DNA from: Parvularcula sp039198765
GTDB lineage: Bacteria > Pseudomonadota > Alphaproteobacteria > Caulobacterales > Parvularculaceae
Direction of reading: 5' to 3'
NCBI GenBank assembly: GCA_039198765.1
Contig: JBCCTF010000147.1
Coordinates: 1 to 9,077 of the forward strand
DNA: 9,077 nucleotides
Part shown: positions 1-6,266 of the stretch, piece after piece
Layout of the letters: each line of letters opens with the position of its first letter
How positions within the stretch are numbered: the first letter of the stretch is position 1
Notes under the pieces: model-generated
The model's database searches: none
What the model was told of the DNA's origin: nothing
The model's input: the letters and a program-made list of their open reading frames with translations, nothing else
Program-made: the position numbers and the translations under genes

Positions 1-1316
1 GCGAAGTGCGTGACGTCCAGAACGTCGCGGACATCCTGGTCGATCCTGAAGGCCTGCTCGAACGCCGGAACCATTGGGAGAAGACGAGCCACTCTCTGCT
101 CGTCGGCGCGATCCTGCATGTCCTCTACGCCGAAGCCGACAAGACGCTCGCCGGCGTCGCGGCGTTCCTCTCCGATCCGAAGCGACCGATCGAGTCGACG
201 CTGGCGGCGATGATGCGCACACCGCATCTGGGCGACCAACCGCATCCGGTGGTCGCGCAGGCCGCCCGGGAGCTTCTGAACAAATCGGAGAACGAACGCT
301 CTGGTGTGCTCTCGACCGCGATGAGTTTCCTCGGGCTCTATCGCGATCCGGTCGTCGCCAAGGTCACGCGGCGCTGCGACTGGCGGATCGACGATCTCGT
401 GACGGGCCACAGGCCGGTGACGCTTTACTTGGTCGTGCCGCCATCGGACATCTCGCGCACGAAGCCGCTGATCCGGCTCGTGCTTAACCAGATCGGTAGG
501 AGGCTCACCGAAGATCTGCATGCCAAGCGCAGCCACCGTATGCTGCTCATGCTCGACGAGTTCCCGGCCCTCGGGCGCCTCGACTTCTTCGAGAGTCAGC
601 TCGCCTTCATGGCCGGCTATGGCATCAAGGCGTTCCTCATCGCGCAGTCGCTCAACCAGATCGAGAAGGCTTACGGCCAGAACAACGCCATCCTCGACAA
701 CTGCCATGTGCGCGTCGCCTTCGCGACCAATGACGAGCGGACAGCCAAGCGTGTCTCCGACGCGCTCGGGACCGCGACCGAGATGCGGGCGATGAAGAAC
801 TACGCCGGGCACCGGCTCTCGCCCTGGCTCGGGCATCTCATGGTCTCGCGGCAGGAGACGGCGCGACCGCTGCTGACGCCCGGCGAGATGATGCAACTCC
901 CGCCGACGGACGAGATCGTCCTCGTCTCCGGTGCGCCGCCGGTGCGGGCGGAGAAGGCGCGCTACTACACAGACCCTCAGTTCAAGGCGAGGATCGCGCC
1001 GCCACCGGATCGAAGTGCGCAAGCTGGGGCAGTCGGCATTTCGTCAGACGATTGGAGCGGTCGTGAACCGATCGCTGCGCCGCCACCGAGGAAACGGAAA
1101 AAGGCAATCGGCGACACTGACGGCGGCATCCGTCGGCAGCCTGACCTTCCGGAACATGAAGACATCGCGCCTGAGCCAGCGCCCGCCCGCAGCGAGTTCG
1201 CCGATCTCGATGACGAACCGGAGGATGATGCGCAGCGCGCCAAAGCCATGCGCGACCGGTTCGGCACGGTCGCACGGCAGGCCTCGCTCGACCCCGATGA
1301 CGGGATCGAGCTCTAG
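1..1316 (+). CDS. traG: Conjugal transfer coupling protein TraG (VirD4/TraG type), C-terminal part, 5' end outside the window
   Basis: This is the C-terminal part of the type IV coupling protein, the inner-membrane ATPase that brings the relaxosome to the mating channel. The reading frame is open from base 3 with no stop, so the GTG at position 6 is not the real start. The N-terminal membrane segments and Walker A lie upstream. About 437 residues are visible; the family is usually 600-670 aa. Counting from the GTG at 6, a Walker B motif LLMLDEFPALG is at residues 180-190, followed by GYGIKAFLIAQSLNQIEKAYG-like sequence near 204-224 and NCHVRVAFATNDERTAKRVS near 232-251, all conserved in TraG. 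From about residue 340 the protein becomes rich in Pro, Asp, Glu and Arg, a probably disordered acidic tail. The stop (TAG, 1314-1316) is 3 bases before the copG ATG, so the two genes are one transcription unit. Family assignment is firm; the exact subfamily is inferred. Confidence 0.95.
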   Translation, partial: EVRDVQNVADILVDPEGLLERRNHWEKTSHSLLVGAILHVLYAEADKTLAGVAAFLSDPKRPIESTLAAMMRTPHLGDQPHPVVAQAARELLNKSENERSGVLSTAMSFLGLYRDPVVAKVTRRCDWRIDDLVTGHRPVTLYLVVPPSDISRTKPLIRLVLNQIGRRLTEDLHAKRSHRMLLMLDEFPALGRLDFFESQLAFMAGYGIKAFLIAQSLNQIEKAYGQNNAILDNCHVRVAFATNDERTAKRVSDALGTATEMRAMKNYAGHRLSPWLGHLMVSRQETARPLLTPGEMMQLPPTDEIVLVSGAPPVRAEKARYYTDPQFKARIAPPPDRSAQAGAVGISSDDWSGREPIAAPPPRKRKKAIGDTDGGIRRQPDLPEHEDIAPEPAPARSEFADLDDEPEDDAQRAKAMRDRFGTVARQASLDPDDGIEL

Positions 1317-1319
1317 GAG

Positions 1320-1742
1320 ATGGCCGTGAAGAAAGAGCGCCTGAATGTATACTTCGATCCGGCTCTGTCCGGTGAGTTGGAGGCGCTCGCTGCCCGCCGG
1401 AAGGTCTCAAAATCGCAGATCGTGGAAGCGGCACTTGCGGCGTTCCTATCGCCCGACGGTGCCGATCAACGCGAGGCCGCAATCGCTCGTCGCCTGGATC
1501 GTCTCACTCGGGCCGTAGAACGCCTGGAGCGCGACCAGTCCATCGGCAATGAGGCGATGGCGCTGTTCGTTAAGTTTTGGCTGACCACGACGCCGCCAAT
1601 GCCAGAAGAGATGCGAGAGGCTGCGCAAGCGTCCGGCAAGGAACGCTATGACGGATTCGTCGAGGCACTTGGACGACGTTTAGTGTACGGGAAAACGCTG
1701 ACGAAAGAGGTGTCAGAAGATCGAATTCAAGACCGCGAATGA
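1320..1742 (+). CDS. CopG-family ribbon-helix-helix protein of the conjugation module
   Basis: A 140-aa protein with an N-terminal ribbon-helix-helix DNA-binding domain. The beta strand is KERLNVYFDPAL (about residues 5-16), and the two helices are in about 17-44, including VSKSQIVEAALAAFLS. A helical stretch rich in Arg/Glu/Leu (RRLDRLTRAVERLERD, 57-72) could dimerise, and a conserved-looking tail FVKFWLTTTPP...RYDGFVEALGRRL follows. Proteins of this form commonly sit between traG and trbB in such elements and are annotated as CopG-family regulators; a role in regulating transfer genes or assisting the relaxosome is inference. The start is uncertain. TAGGAG (1314-1319) abuts the ATG at 1320 with no spacing, whereas the in-frame GTG at 1326 has an ideal 6-base spacing and would give MKKERLNVYF. 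The last 10 bases, including the stop, recur at the start of trbB. Confidence 0.9.
   Translation: MAVKKERLNVYFDPALSGELEALAARRKVSKSQIVEAALAAFLSPDGADQREAAIARRLDRLTRAVERLERDQSIGNEAMALFVKFWLTTTPPMPEEMREAAQASGKERYDGFVEALGRRLVYGKTLTKEVSEDRIQDRE
1326..1328 (+). promoter_or_regulatory. Alternative GTG start of the copG gene
   Basis: AGGAG at 1315-1319 lies immediately against the ATG at 1320 but 6 bases before this in-frame GTG. The spacing favours initiation here, giving a protein two residues shorter that starts directly at the basic KKER before the ribbon strand. This is a judgement from spacing only. Confidence 0.4.
1733..1742. repeat. Left copy of a 10-base direct repeat flanking the cassette
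   Basis: CCGCGAATGA covers the last three bases plus of the copG coding end and its TGA stop. The same ten bases are at 7794-7803 across the trbB start. The two copies mark the inner ends of the backbone genes. A partly overlapping 10-mer (GCGAATGACC) also occurs at 3712-3721 and 7796-7805, so chance similarity around start codons cannot be dismissed. Confidence 0.5.
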
Positions 1743-1829
1743 ACTTAGACAAGCATTGTGACGGCGTTCGGGTGCCTAGCTGCCGGCTCAAAGAGAGAGA
1801 CCATGAAGCAGATCTCTCAAGATCGTGAC

Positions 1830-1859
1830 TTGCAAAGAGAACGATCGTTTTCTTATAAG
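1830..1859 (+). promoter_or_regulatory. Candidate sigma-70 type promoter of the tetR gene
   Basis: TTGCAA (1830-1835) matches a -35 element in four of six positions. TTATAA (1853-1858), or TATAAG one base later, is a good -10 at a 17-18 base spacing. The operator-like palindrome at 1836-1853 fills the spacer between them, so a bound repressor would block RNA polymerase. Transcription would begin around 1865-1867, at or next to the ATG at 1866, leaving little or no leader. The assignment is by eye and was not scored against a promoter matrix. Confidence 0.5.
1836..1853. promoter_or_regulatory. Candidate TetR operator O1 in front of tetR
   Basis: AGAGAACGATCGTTTTCT is an 18-base inverted repeat with 7-base arms (6 of 7 pairs match) and centre GATC. 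One further pair (A1835 with T1854) extends the symmetry. It shares the 11-base run AAAGAGAACGA and the whole arm layout with the repeat at 2454-2471. The position between the -35 and -10 of tetR fits autorepression, which is usual for TetR-family genes. Binding by the adjacent TetR protein is inference. Confidence 0.65.
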
Positions 1860-1865
1860 AGCCTA

Positions 1866-2435
1866 ATGGCAAGGCCTCGTACATACGATCCCGATGAAGC
1901 TCTTGACCGCGCGATGCGTCTGTTCTGGCGCCGAGGCTTCGCAGCGGCGTCTTATGATGATCTCACGCGAGCGACCGGTGTGAGCCGCAAGGGGCTTTAT
2001 ACGTCGTTCGGAGATAAGCGCGCGCTCTTCGTCAAATCGCTTCAGCGCTATCGGAAAACGCAGGCTATCTCATTTCTGGCGGAACTGGACGAGCCCAATG
2101 CCGGAGTGGCTCATATCTCAGAAATGTTCTGGAGGATTGCAAACGTCGCAAAGTCGCCTGCGGGCCGGAACGGCTGCTTCATGGCCAACACAGCCAACGA
2201 TGAAACGGCAAACGATCCGGACGTTCAGAAACAGATTCTACTTCACCTGCAGAAAACGAGTGACCGCTTCCGACAAGCATTGCTGAGATCTGCGATCCCA
2301 GGAAGCAACGTCGACTCACTTGCCGACTATCTTACCGGCTTACTGCAAGGCTTATTCGTGCTCGCTCACGGTGGGGCGGACGCGAAGATGATTGACGCCT
2401 ACGTGCGAGAGGGCCTTCGGGTTCTAAAGTCATGA
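1866..2435 (+). CDS. TetR/AcrR-family transcriptional regulator
   Basis: A 189-aa repressor, normal length for the family. The DNA-binding helix-turn-helix spans about residues 9-55. PDEALDRAMRLFWRRGFAAA is at 9-28, then SYDDLTRATGV, and recognition-helix sequence SRKGLYTSFGDKRALF at 40-55. The C-terminal part (about 60-189) is the ligand-binding and dimerisation domain. It contains the only cysteine, C104, in the context NGCFMANT, a Gly-Cys position also found in NemR-like repressors. I chose the ATG at 1866 because MARPRTYDPDEAL is the usual start of this subgroup. An ATG at 1803 and a GTG at 1758 are in frame, but they would put the operator and promoter inside the gene and add residues unlike the family. 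It has at best a weak ribosome site (AAGAG, 1857-1861). It probably represses itself and the downstream cassette through the two matching palindromes; the ligand is unknown. Confidence 0.92.
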   Translation: MARPRTYDPDEALDRAMRLFWRRGFAAASYDDLTRATGVSRKGLYTSFGDKRALFVKSLQRYRKTQAISFLAELDEPNAGVAHISEMFWRIANVAKSPAGRNGCFMANTANDETANDPDVQKQILLHLQKTSDRFRQALLRSAIPGSNVDSLADYLTGLLQGLFVLAHGGADAKMIDAYVREGLRVLKS

Positions 2436-2453
2436 GTTTTTGTTTGCCACAAA

Positions 2454-2471
2454 AGAGAACGAATGTTCTCT
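2454..2471. promoter_or_regulatory. Candidate TetR operator O2 in front of the NmrA-like gene
   Basis: AGAGAACGAATGTTCTCT has perfect 7-base arms (AGAGAAC / GTTCTCT) around a 4-base centre GAAT. It has the same arm sequence and spacing as the repeat at 1836-1853. It lies in the 61-base gap between tetR and the NmrA-like gene, ending 25 bases before the GTG start. A -35-like TTGCCA is at 2444-2449, but I see no convincing -10 at the normal distance, so the promoter here is not defined. Binding by the TetR protein of this locus is inference, but the match between the two sites is direct. Confidence 0.7.
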
Positions 2472-2496
2472 CATGTTGCAATGAAGGGAGTTTAAC

Positions 2497-3489
2497 GTGA
2501 CCGCCGACAAGACACTGGTTGTCGGCGCGACCGGCCATGTCGGCTCCCAAGTGACGTCGGCGCTGCTGCAACGCGGTCACTCGGTGCGAGCTTTGGTACG
2601 AAAGCGTGGCACTACGGTCCACGGCACAAGCAACATTGAAAACCTTGAGTATGCCGTTGGCGACCTTCGTGACCCGCATAGCATTCGTGCTGCGCTTGAG
2701 GGTGTGAAATGGGTTGTTTCGACCGCGAACAGTATCATTCCGGTCGGCAAGACAATGGGTGCTGGCGATCTGAACTCTATCGGAGCTGCCACGCTGGTCG
2801 AGGAAGCCGAGCGAGCCGGTGTTCGGCACTTCGTCCAATCGTCACTCCCAGAACACAGACTTCAGGACTCGATCCCGGAAATGGCGGGGAAGCGAAAACT
2901 AGAGCAGCGGCTCGCAGAGTCAGCAATGCCCTCAACCGTTATCAGAAATCCAGTCTTTATGGATGTTTGGTTGGTTATCACGGGCTCGAAGCAACTGATC
3001 GGTGCAAGCCCACATGCCACGACGCGCCGTCCATTCGGGTTCATGCGCTTTTGGCAGAGTTTGACCGGTAATCTGGTGGCCAAGCGAGGCATTCTTCTCG
3101 CCCCTGGCGGTGCAATGAAGGGTGCAGCTTTTGTTGCCACCCGTGACGTCGCCCTAGTGTTGGCCGCAAGTGTCGGTCGCGAAGAACTGTACAACCGAAC
3201 GATCGAGGCAGGCGGACCTGAGTGGCTTACGTGGTCAGACGTTGCTCAGATCCTCTCGAAAAAAACAGGGCGCACCGTACGGACGATCACACTGCCAGCG
3301 TGGTTCGCGCGAATAGGACAACAGGCTTTTTCTCCCGTCATGCCGTCCGCCGGCAATGTTCTGGGCTTGGTGCGGTACCTCGCGACAGACCAACCGCGTT
3401 GGGAGGCACCTGAAATCGTCCGGCAGCTAAATCTGCCGGAGCAGATCACAGTCCGTCAGTACATCGACGAGAATTGGGGCAACTCGTGA
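2497..3489 (+). CDS. NmrA-like NAD(P)-binding protein (atypical short-chain dehydrogenase/reductase)
   Basis: A 330-aa cytosolic Rossmann-fold protein of the NmrA/atypical extended SDR type. The N-terminal dinucleotide site is LVVGATGHVGSQV (residues 7-19, G10-x-x-G13-x-x-G16). RALVRK at 31-36 carries arginines that often go with NADP(H). VGDLRDPHSIRAALEGV (54-70) is the typical second part of the fold, and HFVQSS (111-116) with KRKLEQRLAESAMPSTVIRNPVFM (132-155) corresponds to the family's K..E..L..S....TI.RP.FF region. The classical Tyr-x-x-x-Lys pair is not obvious. Relatives include redox-sensing regulators and quinone or isoflavone reductases, so either catalysis on a small molecule or NADPH sensing is possible. 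The GTG start at 2497 is supported by AAGGGAG (2484-2490) with 6 bases spacing. It is the first gene after operator O2 and so probably under TetR control. Confidence 0.88.
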   Translation: MTADKTLVVGATGHVGSQVTSALLQRGHSVRALVRKRGTTVHGTSNIENLEYAVGDLRDPHSIRAALEGVKWVVSTANSIIPVGKTMGAGDLNSIGAATLVEEAERAGVRHFVQSSLPEHRLQDSIPEMAGKRKLEQRLAESAMPSTVIRNPVFMDVWLVITGSKQLIGASPHATTRRPFGFMRFWQSLTGNLVAKRGILLAPGGAMKGAAFVATRDVALVLAASVGREELYNRTIEAGGPEWLTWSDVAQILSKKTGRTVRTITLPAWFARIGQQAFSPVMPSAGNVLGLVRYLATDQPRWEAPEIVRQLNLPEQITVRQYIDENWGNS

Positions 3490-3709
3490 TCTACGCAGCG
3501 GCACCTCACTGGCTCCGAACAGGTCGCGTAAGACTCCCAGCGCTGGCGATCCAACTATCCATGTTGCGGACTTTCCGTAAGCCGGCTTCCCGATCTCACT
3601 CCGCGGCTCTGGGTTCTGGTGGACTCAGTTTGGTGCATGCCGTCGCCATCGATCACACGCGGATCGTTGATTCCAGCCTTCTCTCCTCGCTCTGCCATCG
3701 AAAGGACTA
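3490..3709. other. Non-coding gap inside the accessory cassette
   Basis: This 220-base stretch separates the NmrA-like gene from the SRPBCC gene, whereas the next genes overlap. Short open frames cross it but show no recognisable protein and no ribosome site. I see a perfect 10-base palindrome, CCAGCGCTGG, at 3537-3546, but no copy of the TetR operator, no T-tailed terminator and no clear promoter. A ribosome site AAAGGA is at 3701-3706 for the next gene. It may hold a second promoter or be the remains of a deleted gene; neither is shown. Confidence 0.4.
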
Positions 3710-4144
3710 ATGCGAATGACCCACCACGTAATTGCTCAACGCAAAATCGCTGTGCCGGCGGACGACCTGTGGTCGACAATCCGTCGGATGGACGGAATAG
3801 AAGCTTGGTATTCGGATTTTATCAGCGCTTCCGAAGTACCTGATCCGGATGCACTACAGCCCCGACGCAACTGTACGATGGCGGATGGAGGTGAGTTGAA
3901 GGAACGCATCCTCCTTCGCGATGATGTGACGCGGACCTTCGTTTACGCGATCGACAGCCATCCTCTACCTGCACGGAACCTAGTCGGAAGCATACGCATC
4001 GACGATCTCGGAAATCAGACATCCATGGTGACGTGGGGCGCGAACATGACGCTCGAAGATGCGCATGCCGCCCAGATGGAAGACATGGTGACAGAGATCT
4101 ACGCGAAGGGCCTAAAGAGCCTCGAGCAGTACCATGCAAGGTGA
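3710..4144 (+). CDS. SRPBCC-family protein (Bet v1/polyketide cyclase-like)
   Basis: A 144-aa protein with the form of a small SRPBCC (START-like) domain, a helix-grip fold with a hydrophobic ligand cavity. The typical N-terminal part is IAVPADDLWSTIRRMDGIEAWYSDF (about 13-37). A middle section follows, with NCTMADGGELKERILLRDD (54-72), RTFVYAIDSHPLPARN (75-90), a strand pair ending near TSMVTWGANM (104-113), and a long C-terminal helix (about 115-143). This layout resembles the MxaD-like/polyketide-cyclase-2 branch. Members bind or transform hydrophobic compounds; the substrate here is unknown. Two in-frame starts exist, ATG 3710 (3 bases after AAAGGA) and ATG 3716 (9 bases after it); spacing slightly favours 3716, giving MTHHVIAQ. 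It overlaps the downstream hydrolase by 11 bases, so the two are co-translated and plausibly act on the same compound. Confidence 0.8.
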   Translation: MRMTHHVIAQRKIAVPADDLWSTIRRMDGIEAWYSDFISASEVPDPDALQPRRNCTMADGGELKERILLRDDVTRTFVYAIDSHPLPARNLVGSIRIDDLGNQTSMVTWGANMTLEDAHAAQMEDMVTEIYAKGLKSLEQYHAR

Positions 4145-5027
4145 TCTCCGCGCGTTCCACGCGATAGAGTCAGAGATCATCCCTAAGGGGGGCGAAAGCC
4201 CGCAGCTTGAGATCCTGAATTCGGGCGAACGCGGGGCAAAGACGCCGATCCTTTTCCTTCACGGCTACACTTCCGGCGCCTGGCAGTTTGCAGAGTATAT
4301 CATGCCAAGTCTTGCCCGTGACGGCTGGTCCTGCTGGGCGCTGAACTTGCGTGGCCACGGGCGGAGTGAGGGCCGGGATCAGATAAGGCGGGTCCGTTTC
4401 GGGGATTACGCGGCTGATGTGGAACGCGCGGCGAACCATGTCCTGGAACACGAAGGATCACTCCCTGTTCTCGTCGGGCACTCGCTCGGATCAGTTTTGG
4501 CTCGTGATTTCGCTTCCCGTCACAAGATACCGGGTCTTGCTCTCGCTTCATTTGGCGACATCAAACTTGGGATGCGCGACTTTATGGGCTGGATGATGGG
4601 CCGTTTTCCATTGAAAGCGGCTTGGGGCATGTTCACTGGACGTCCCTCTGCGCTTTTCGCGGAGTTCACGCCGCAATATGAGGTGATGTACAGCGGCCAG
4701 CCCAAAGACAGAGTAAAAGCAAACGTCGAGCGGCTGATGACGCAGCCAGACTCGGACAAAGTCTTTATGGAGCTAGGGAGACTCCCACTCGGCGCGCCAA
4801 TCGGCTCTCCTCCGGTTCTGATAATATCTGGAGACCAGGACCCGATCGCTTCGCCTCGCAGCGTTTCCGCACTTGCCGAAAAGCTGGATGCGTCACCAGT
4901 GATACTGGAAGGTGAAGCGCACGACATATTCGCCGGTCCAAATTGGCATCGCGCATATGAGGTCCTGCGGGTTTGGCTGTCGGAGCATGAGCACCAGTTC
5001 CAGAAGGACGAAGGGCGGCAGAAATGA
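4134..5027 (+). CDS. Alpha/beta hydrolase
   Basis: A 297-aa cytosolic alpha/beta-hydrolase-fold enzyme with all catalytic elements visible. The oxyanion-hole motif HGYTSG is at 43-48, NLRGHGRSEG at 71-80, and the nucleophile elbow GHSLGS at 115-120 (Ser117). The acid is in GDQDP (Asp236) and the catalytic His in GEAHDIF (His263). No signal peptide is present. A cap region lies around residues 145-215. The fold covers esterases, lactonases, carbon-carbon bond hydrolases and dehalogenases; a Ser nucleophile makes an esterase, lactonase or C-C hydrolase more likely than a haloalkane dehalogenase, which uses Asp. Substrate is not predictable from sequence alone. The start lies inside the SRPBCC gene (overlap 4134-4144) without a strong ribosome site, and the stop overlaps the next ATG (ATGA, 5024-5027), so translation is coupled on both sides. 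Confidence 0.93.
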   Translation: MQGDLRAFHAIESEIIPKGGESPQLEILNSGERGAKTPILFLHGYTSGAWQFAEYIMPSLARDGWSCWALNLRGHGRSEGRDQIRRVRFGDYAADVERAANHVLEHEGSLPVLVGHSLGSVLARDFASRHKIPGLALASFGDIKLGMRDFMGWMMGRFPLKAAWGMFTGRPSALFAEFTPQYEVMYSGQPKDRVKANVERLMTQPDSDKVFMELGRLPLGAPIGSPPVLIISGDQDPIASPRSVSALAEKLDASPVILEGEAHDIFAGPNWHRAYEVLRVWLSEHEHQFQKDEGRQK

Positions 5028-6229
5028 CCCGTTCGTTCTTCGGTTTACTCCTGATACTGTCCACTCTGGGAGAGATCGCGACCGGCGCATATCTACCCGT
5101 AATGCCGCTGGTGGTCGAGGGCCTCGACCTCTCGATCAGCGCGGTTCAAGCGAGCGTCGCAAGCTTTCTTTTCGCTTTCGCGCTTGCTCAAATCTTGCTG
5201 GGTCCTCTGTCTGATCGCGTTGGCCGGCGACCTGTTGTGCTTGGCGGCCTTGCTGTCTTTGGCCTGGGGTCAATTCTCGTCGCTATCGCGAACGACCCGA
5301 TCACGCTGGTAGGCGCGCGCGCTGTACAGGGGGTCGGTGCAGCTGCAGGTTACATCGTAAGCCGCGCTATGTTGCGCGATGTGTCCAGCCGCGACACGCT
5401 TCCGACTCGCATGAGCTTAATGATGCTCGCCTTTGCGGGTGCCGTTCTCGTTGCCCCGCTCATCGGTAGCGCGGTCGTGCTGTCCGAAAACTGGCGAATA
5501 CTGTTTGTGGTCTCGGCCGTCCTCGCAACCCTCGTGCTCGCATGGTCGACGCGAAGTCTGGCGGAAACCTTACAATCCTCGGCCCTTCGCGCTGAACCCC
5601 TGATACCATCTCTTCTAAAAGGTTACATCGGCGTGTTTCGTAGCCGGACCTACACCGGATACGTGCTCACGCACTCATTCGGTTATGGCTGCCTCTATAT
5701 CTTCCTTTCATCATTCCCGCTAATCGCCGCGGACGTCTACGCCCTGCAGCCCGCTGCCGCAGGGCCGTGGATGACGTTGACCTTTATGGGCCTCGTGGTG
5801 GGACTTATTGCGGCACGAGCTCTCGCTGCTCGCCTCGGCGCTCACGGATGCATCATGCTGGGCGTGGGCCTGATCGCGACAAACGCGGCAATTCTTGCCG
5901 GTTCGCGCCTCTTCGGCGATCTGAGCCTTCATGCGCTGGTCGTGTGTCAGATCGTGCTCATGATCGGCGGCGGTCTCGTGGCCCCGAACACCACTTCAAT
6001 GACCATGCTGCTCTTTCCGGATCGCTCCGGTCTTGCGGCGGCGGGTCTCGGCGTGATGGCGATGGCAATAGCCGCCCTGGGGGTCTGGCTGGTCGGCCTC
6101 ATCTACGCGGGCAACCTCGGTCAAATCCTACTACTGCAATCAGGCTTCGCGTTTCTTTCGGTCACGTCGTTTCTGACCACCCATGGAACATCGAGAATGA
6201 TCGCGGATCCACACCGCCCCGAGCCCTAA
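5024..6229 (+). CDS. MFS transporter, Bcr/CflA-type drug efflux family
   Basis: A 401-aa inner-membrane transporter of the major facilitator superfamily, with the usual length and about 12 hydrophobic segments. MFS motif A, GPLSDRVGRRP, is at residues 60-70 between helices 2 and 3. RAVQGVGAAAGYIVSRAMLRD, with the helix 4-5 features typical of drug:proton antiporters, follows around 99-119. The family pumps out chemically diverse compounds using the proton gradient; in this cassette it could export the substrate or product of the hydrolase. Uptake is a less common alternative. The start overlaps the hydrolase stop by four bases, and AAGGGCGG about 6 bases upstream serves as ribosome site. It ends with TAA, 37 bases before the earliest start of the next gene. 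Confidence 0.92.
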   Translation: MTRSFFGLLLILSTLGEIATGAYLPVMPLVVEGLDLSISAVQASVASFLFAFALAQILLGPLSDRVGRRPVVLGGLAVFGLGSILVAIANDPITLVGARAVQGVGAAAGYIVSRAMLRDVSSRDTLPTRMSLMMLAFAGAVLVAPLIGSAVVLSENWRILFVVSAVLATLVLAWSTRSLAETLQSSALRAEPLIPSLLKGYIGVFRSRTYTGYVLTHSFGYGCLYIFLSSFPLIAADVYALQPAAAGPWMTLTFMGLVVGLIAARALAARLGAHGCIMLGVGLIATNAAILAGSRLFGDLSLHALVVCQIVLMIGGGLVAPNTTSMTMLLFPDRSGLAAAGLGVMAMAIAALGVWLVGLIYAGNLGQILLLQSGFAFLSVTSFLTTHGTSRMIADPHRPEP

Positions 6230-6266
6230 TCCGTAAGCCATCTTCGATCCTTCAACAGCACTCCGA

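Noticed and set aside
982..1482. 166-codon open frame on the - strand across the traG/copG junction
   Set aside because: It is antisense to two well-supported genes, has a biased Arg/Pro-rich composition and no family resemblance, as expected of a shadow frame in GC-rich DNA.
1851..1860. Perfect palindrome TCTTATAAGA
   Set aside because: It coincides with the -10 region and has no second copy at the other operator, so it is probably incidental.
1803..1865. Upstream in-frame ATG for tetR
   Set aside because: A purine-rich stretch (AGAGAGAGA) precedes it, but the extra 21 residues are unlike the family and it would place the promoter and operator inside the gene.
2332..2838. 168-codon open frame on the - strand across tetR end, operator O2 and the NmrA-like gene
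   Set aside because: It crosses the intergenic operator and opposes two recognisable genes. The protein shows no domain.
3537..3546. Perfect palindrome CCAGCGCTGG
   Set aside because: It is short, single-copy and GC-rich, with no link to the operator pair.
3474..3710. 78-codon open frame filling the gap after the NmrA-like gene
   Set aside because: It has no ribosome site, no recognisable protein and low-complexity composition, so I treat the region as non-coding.
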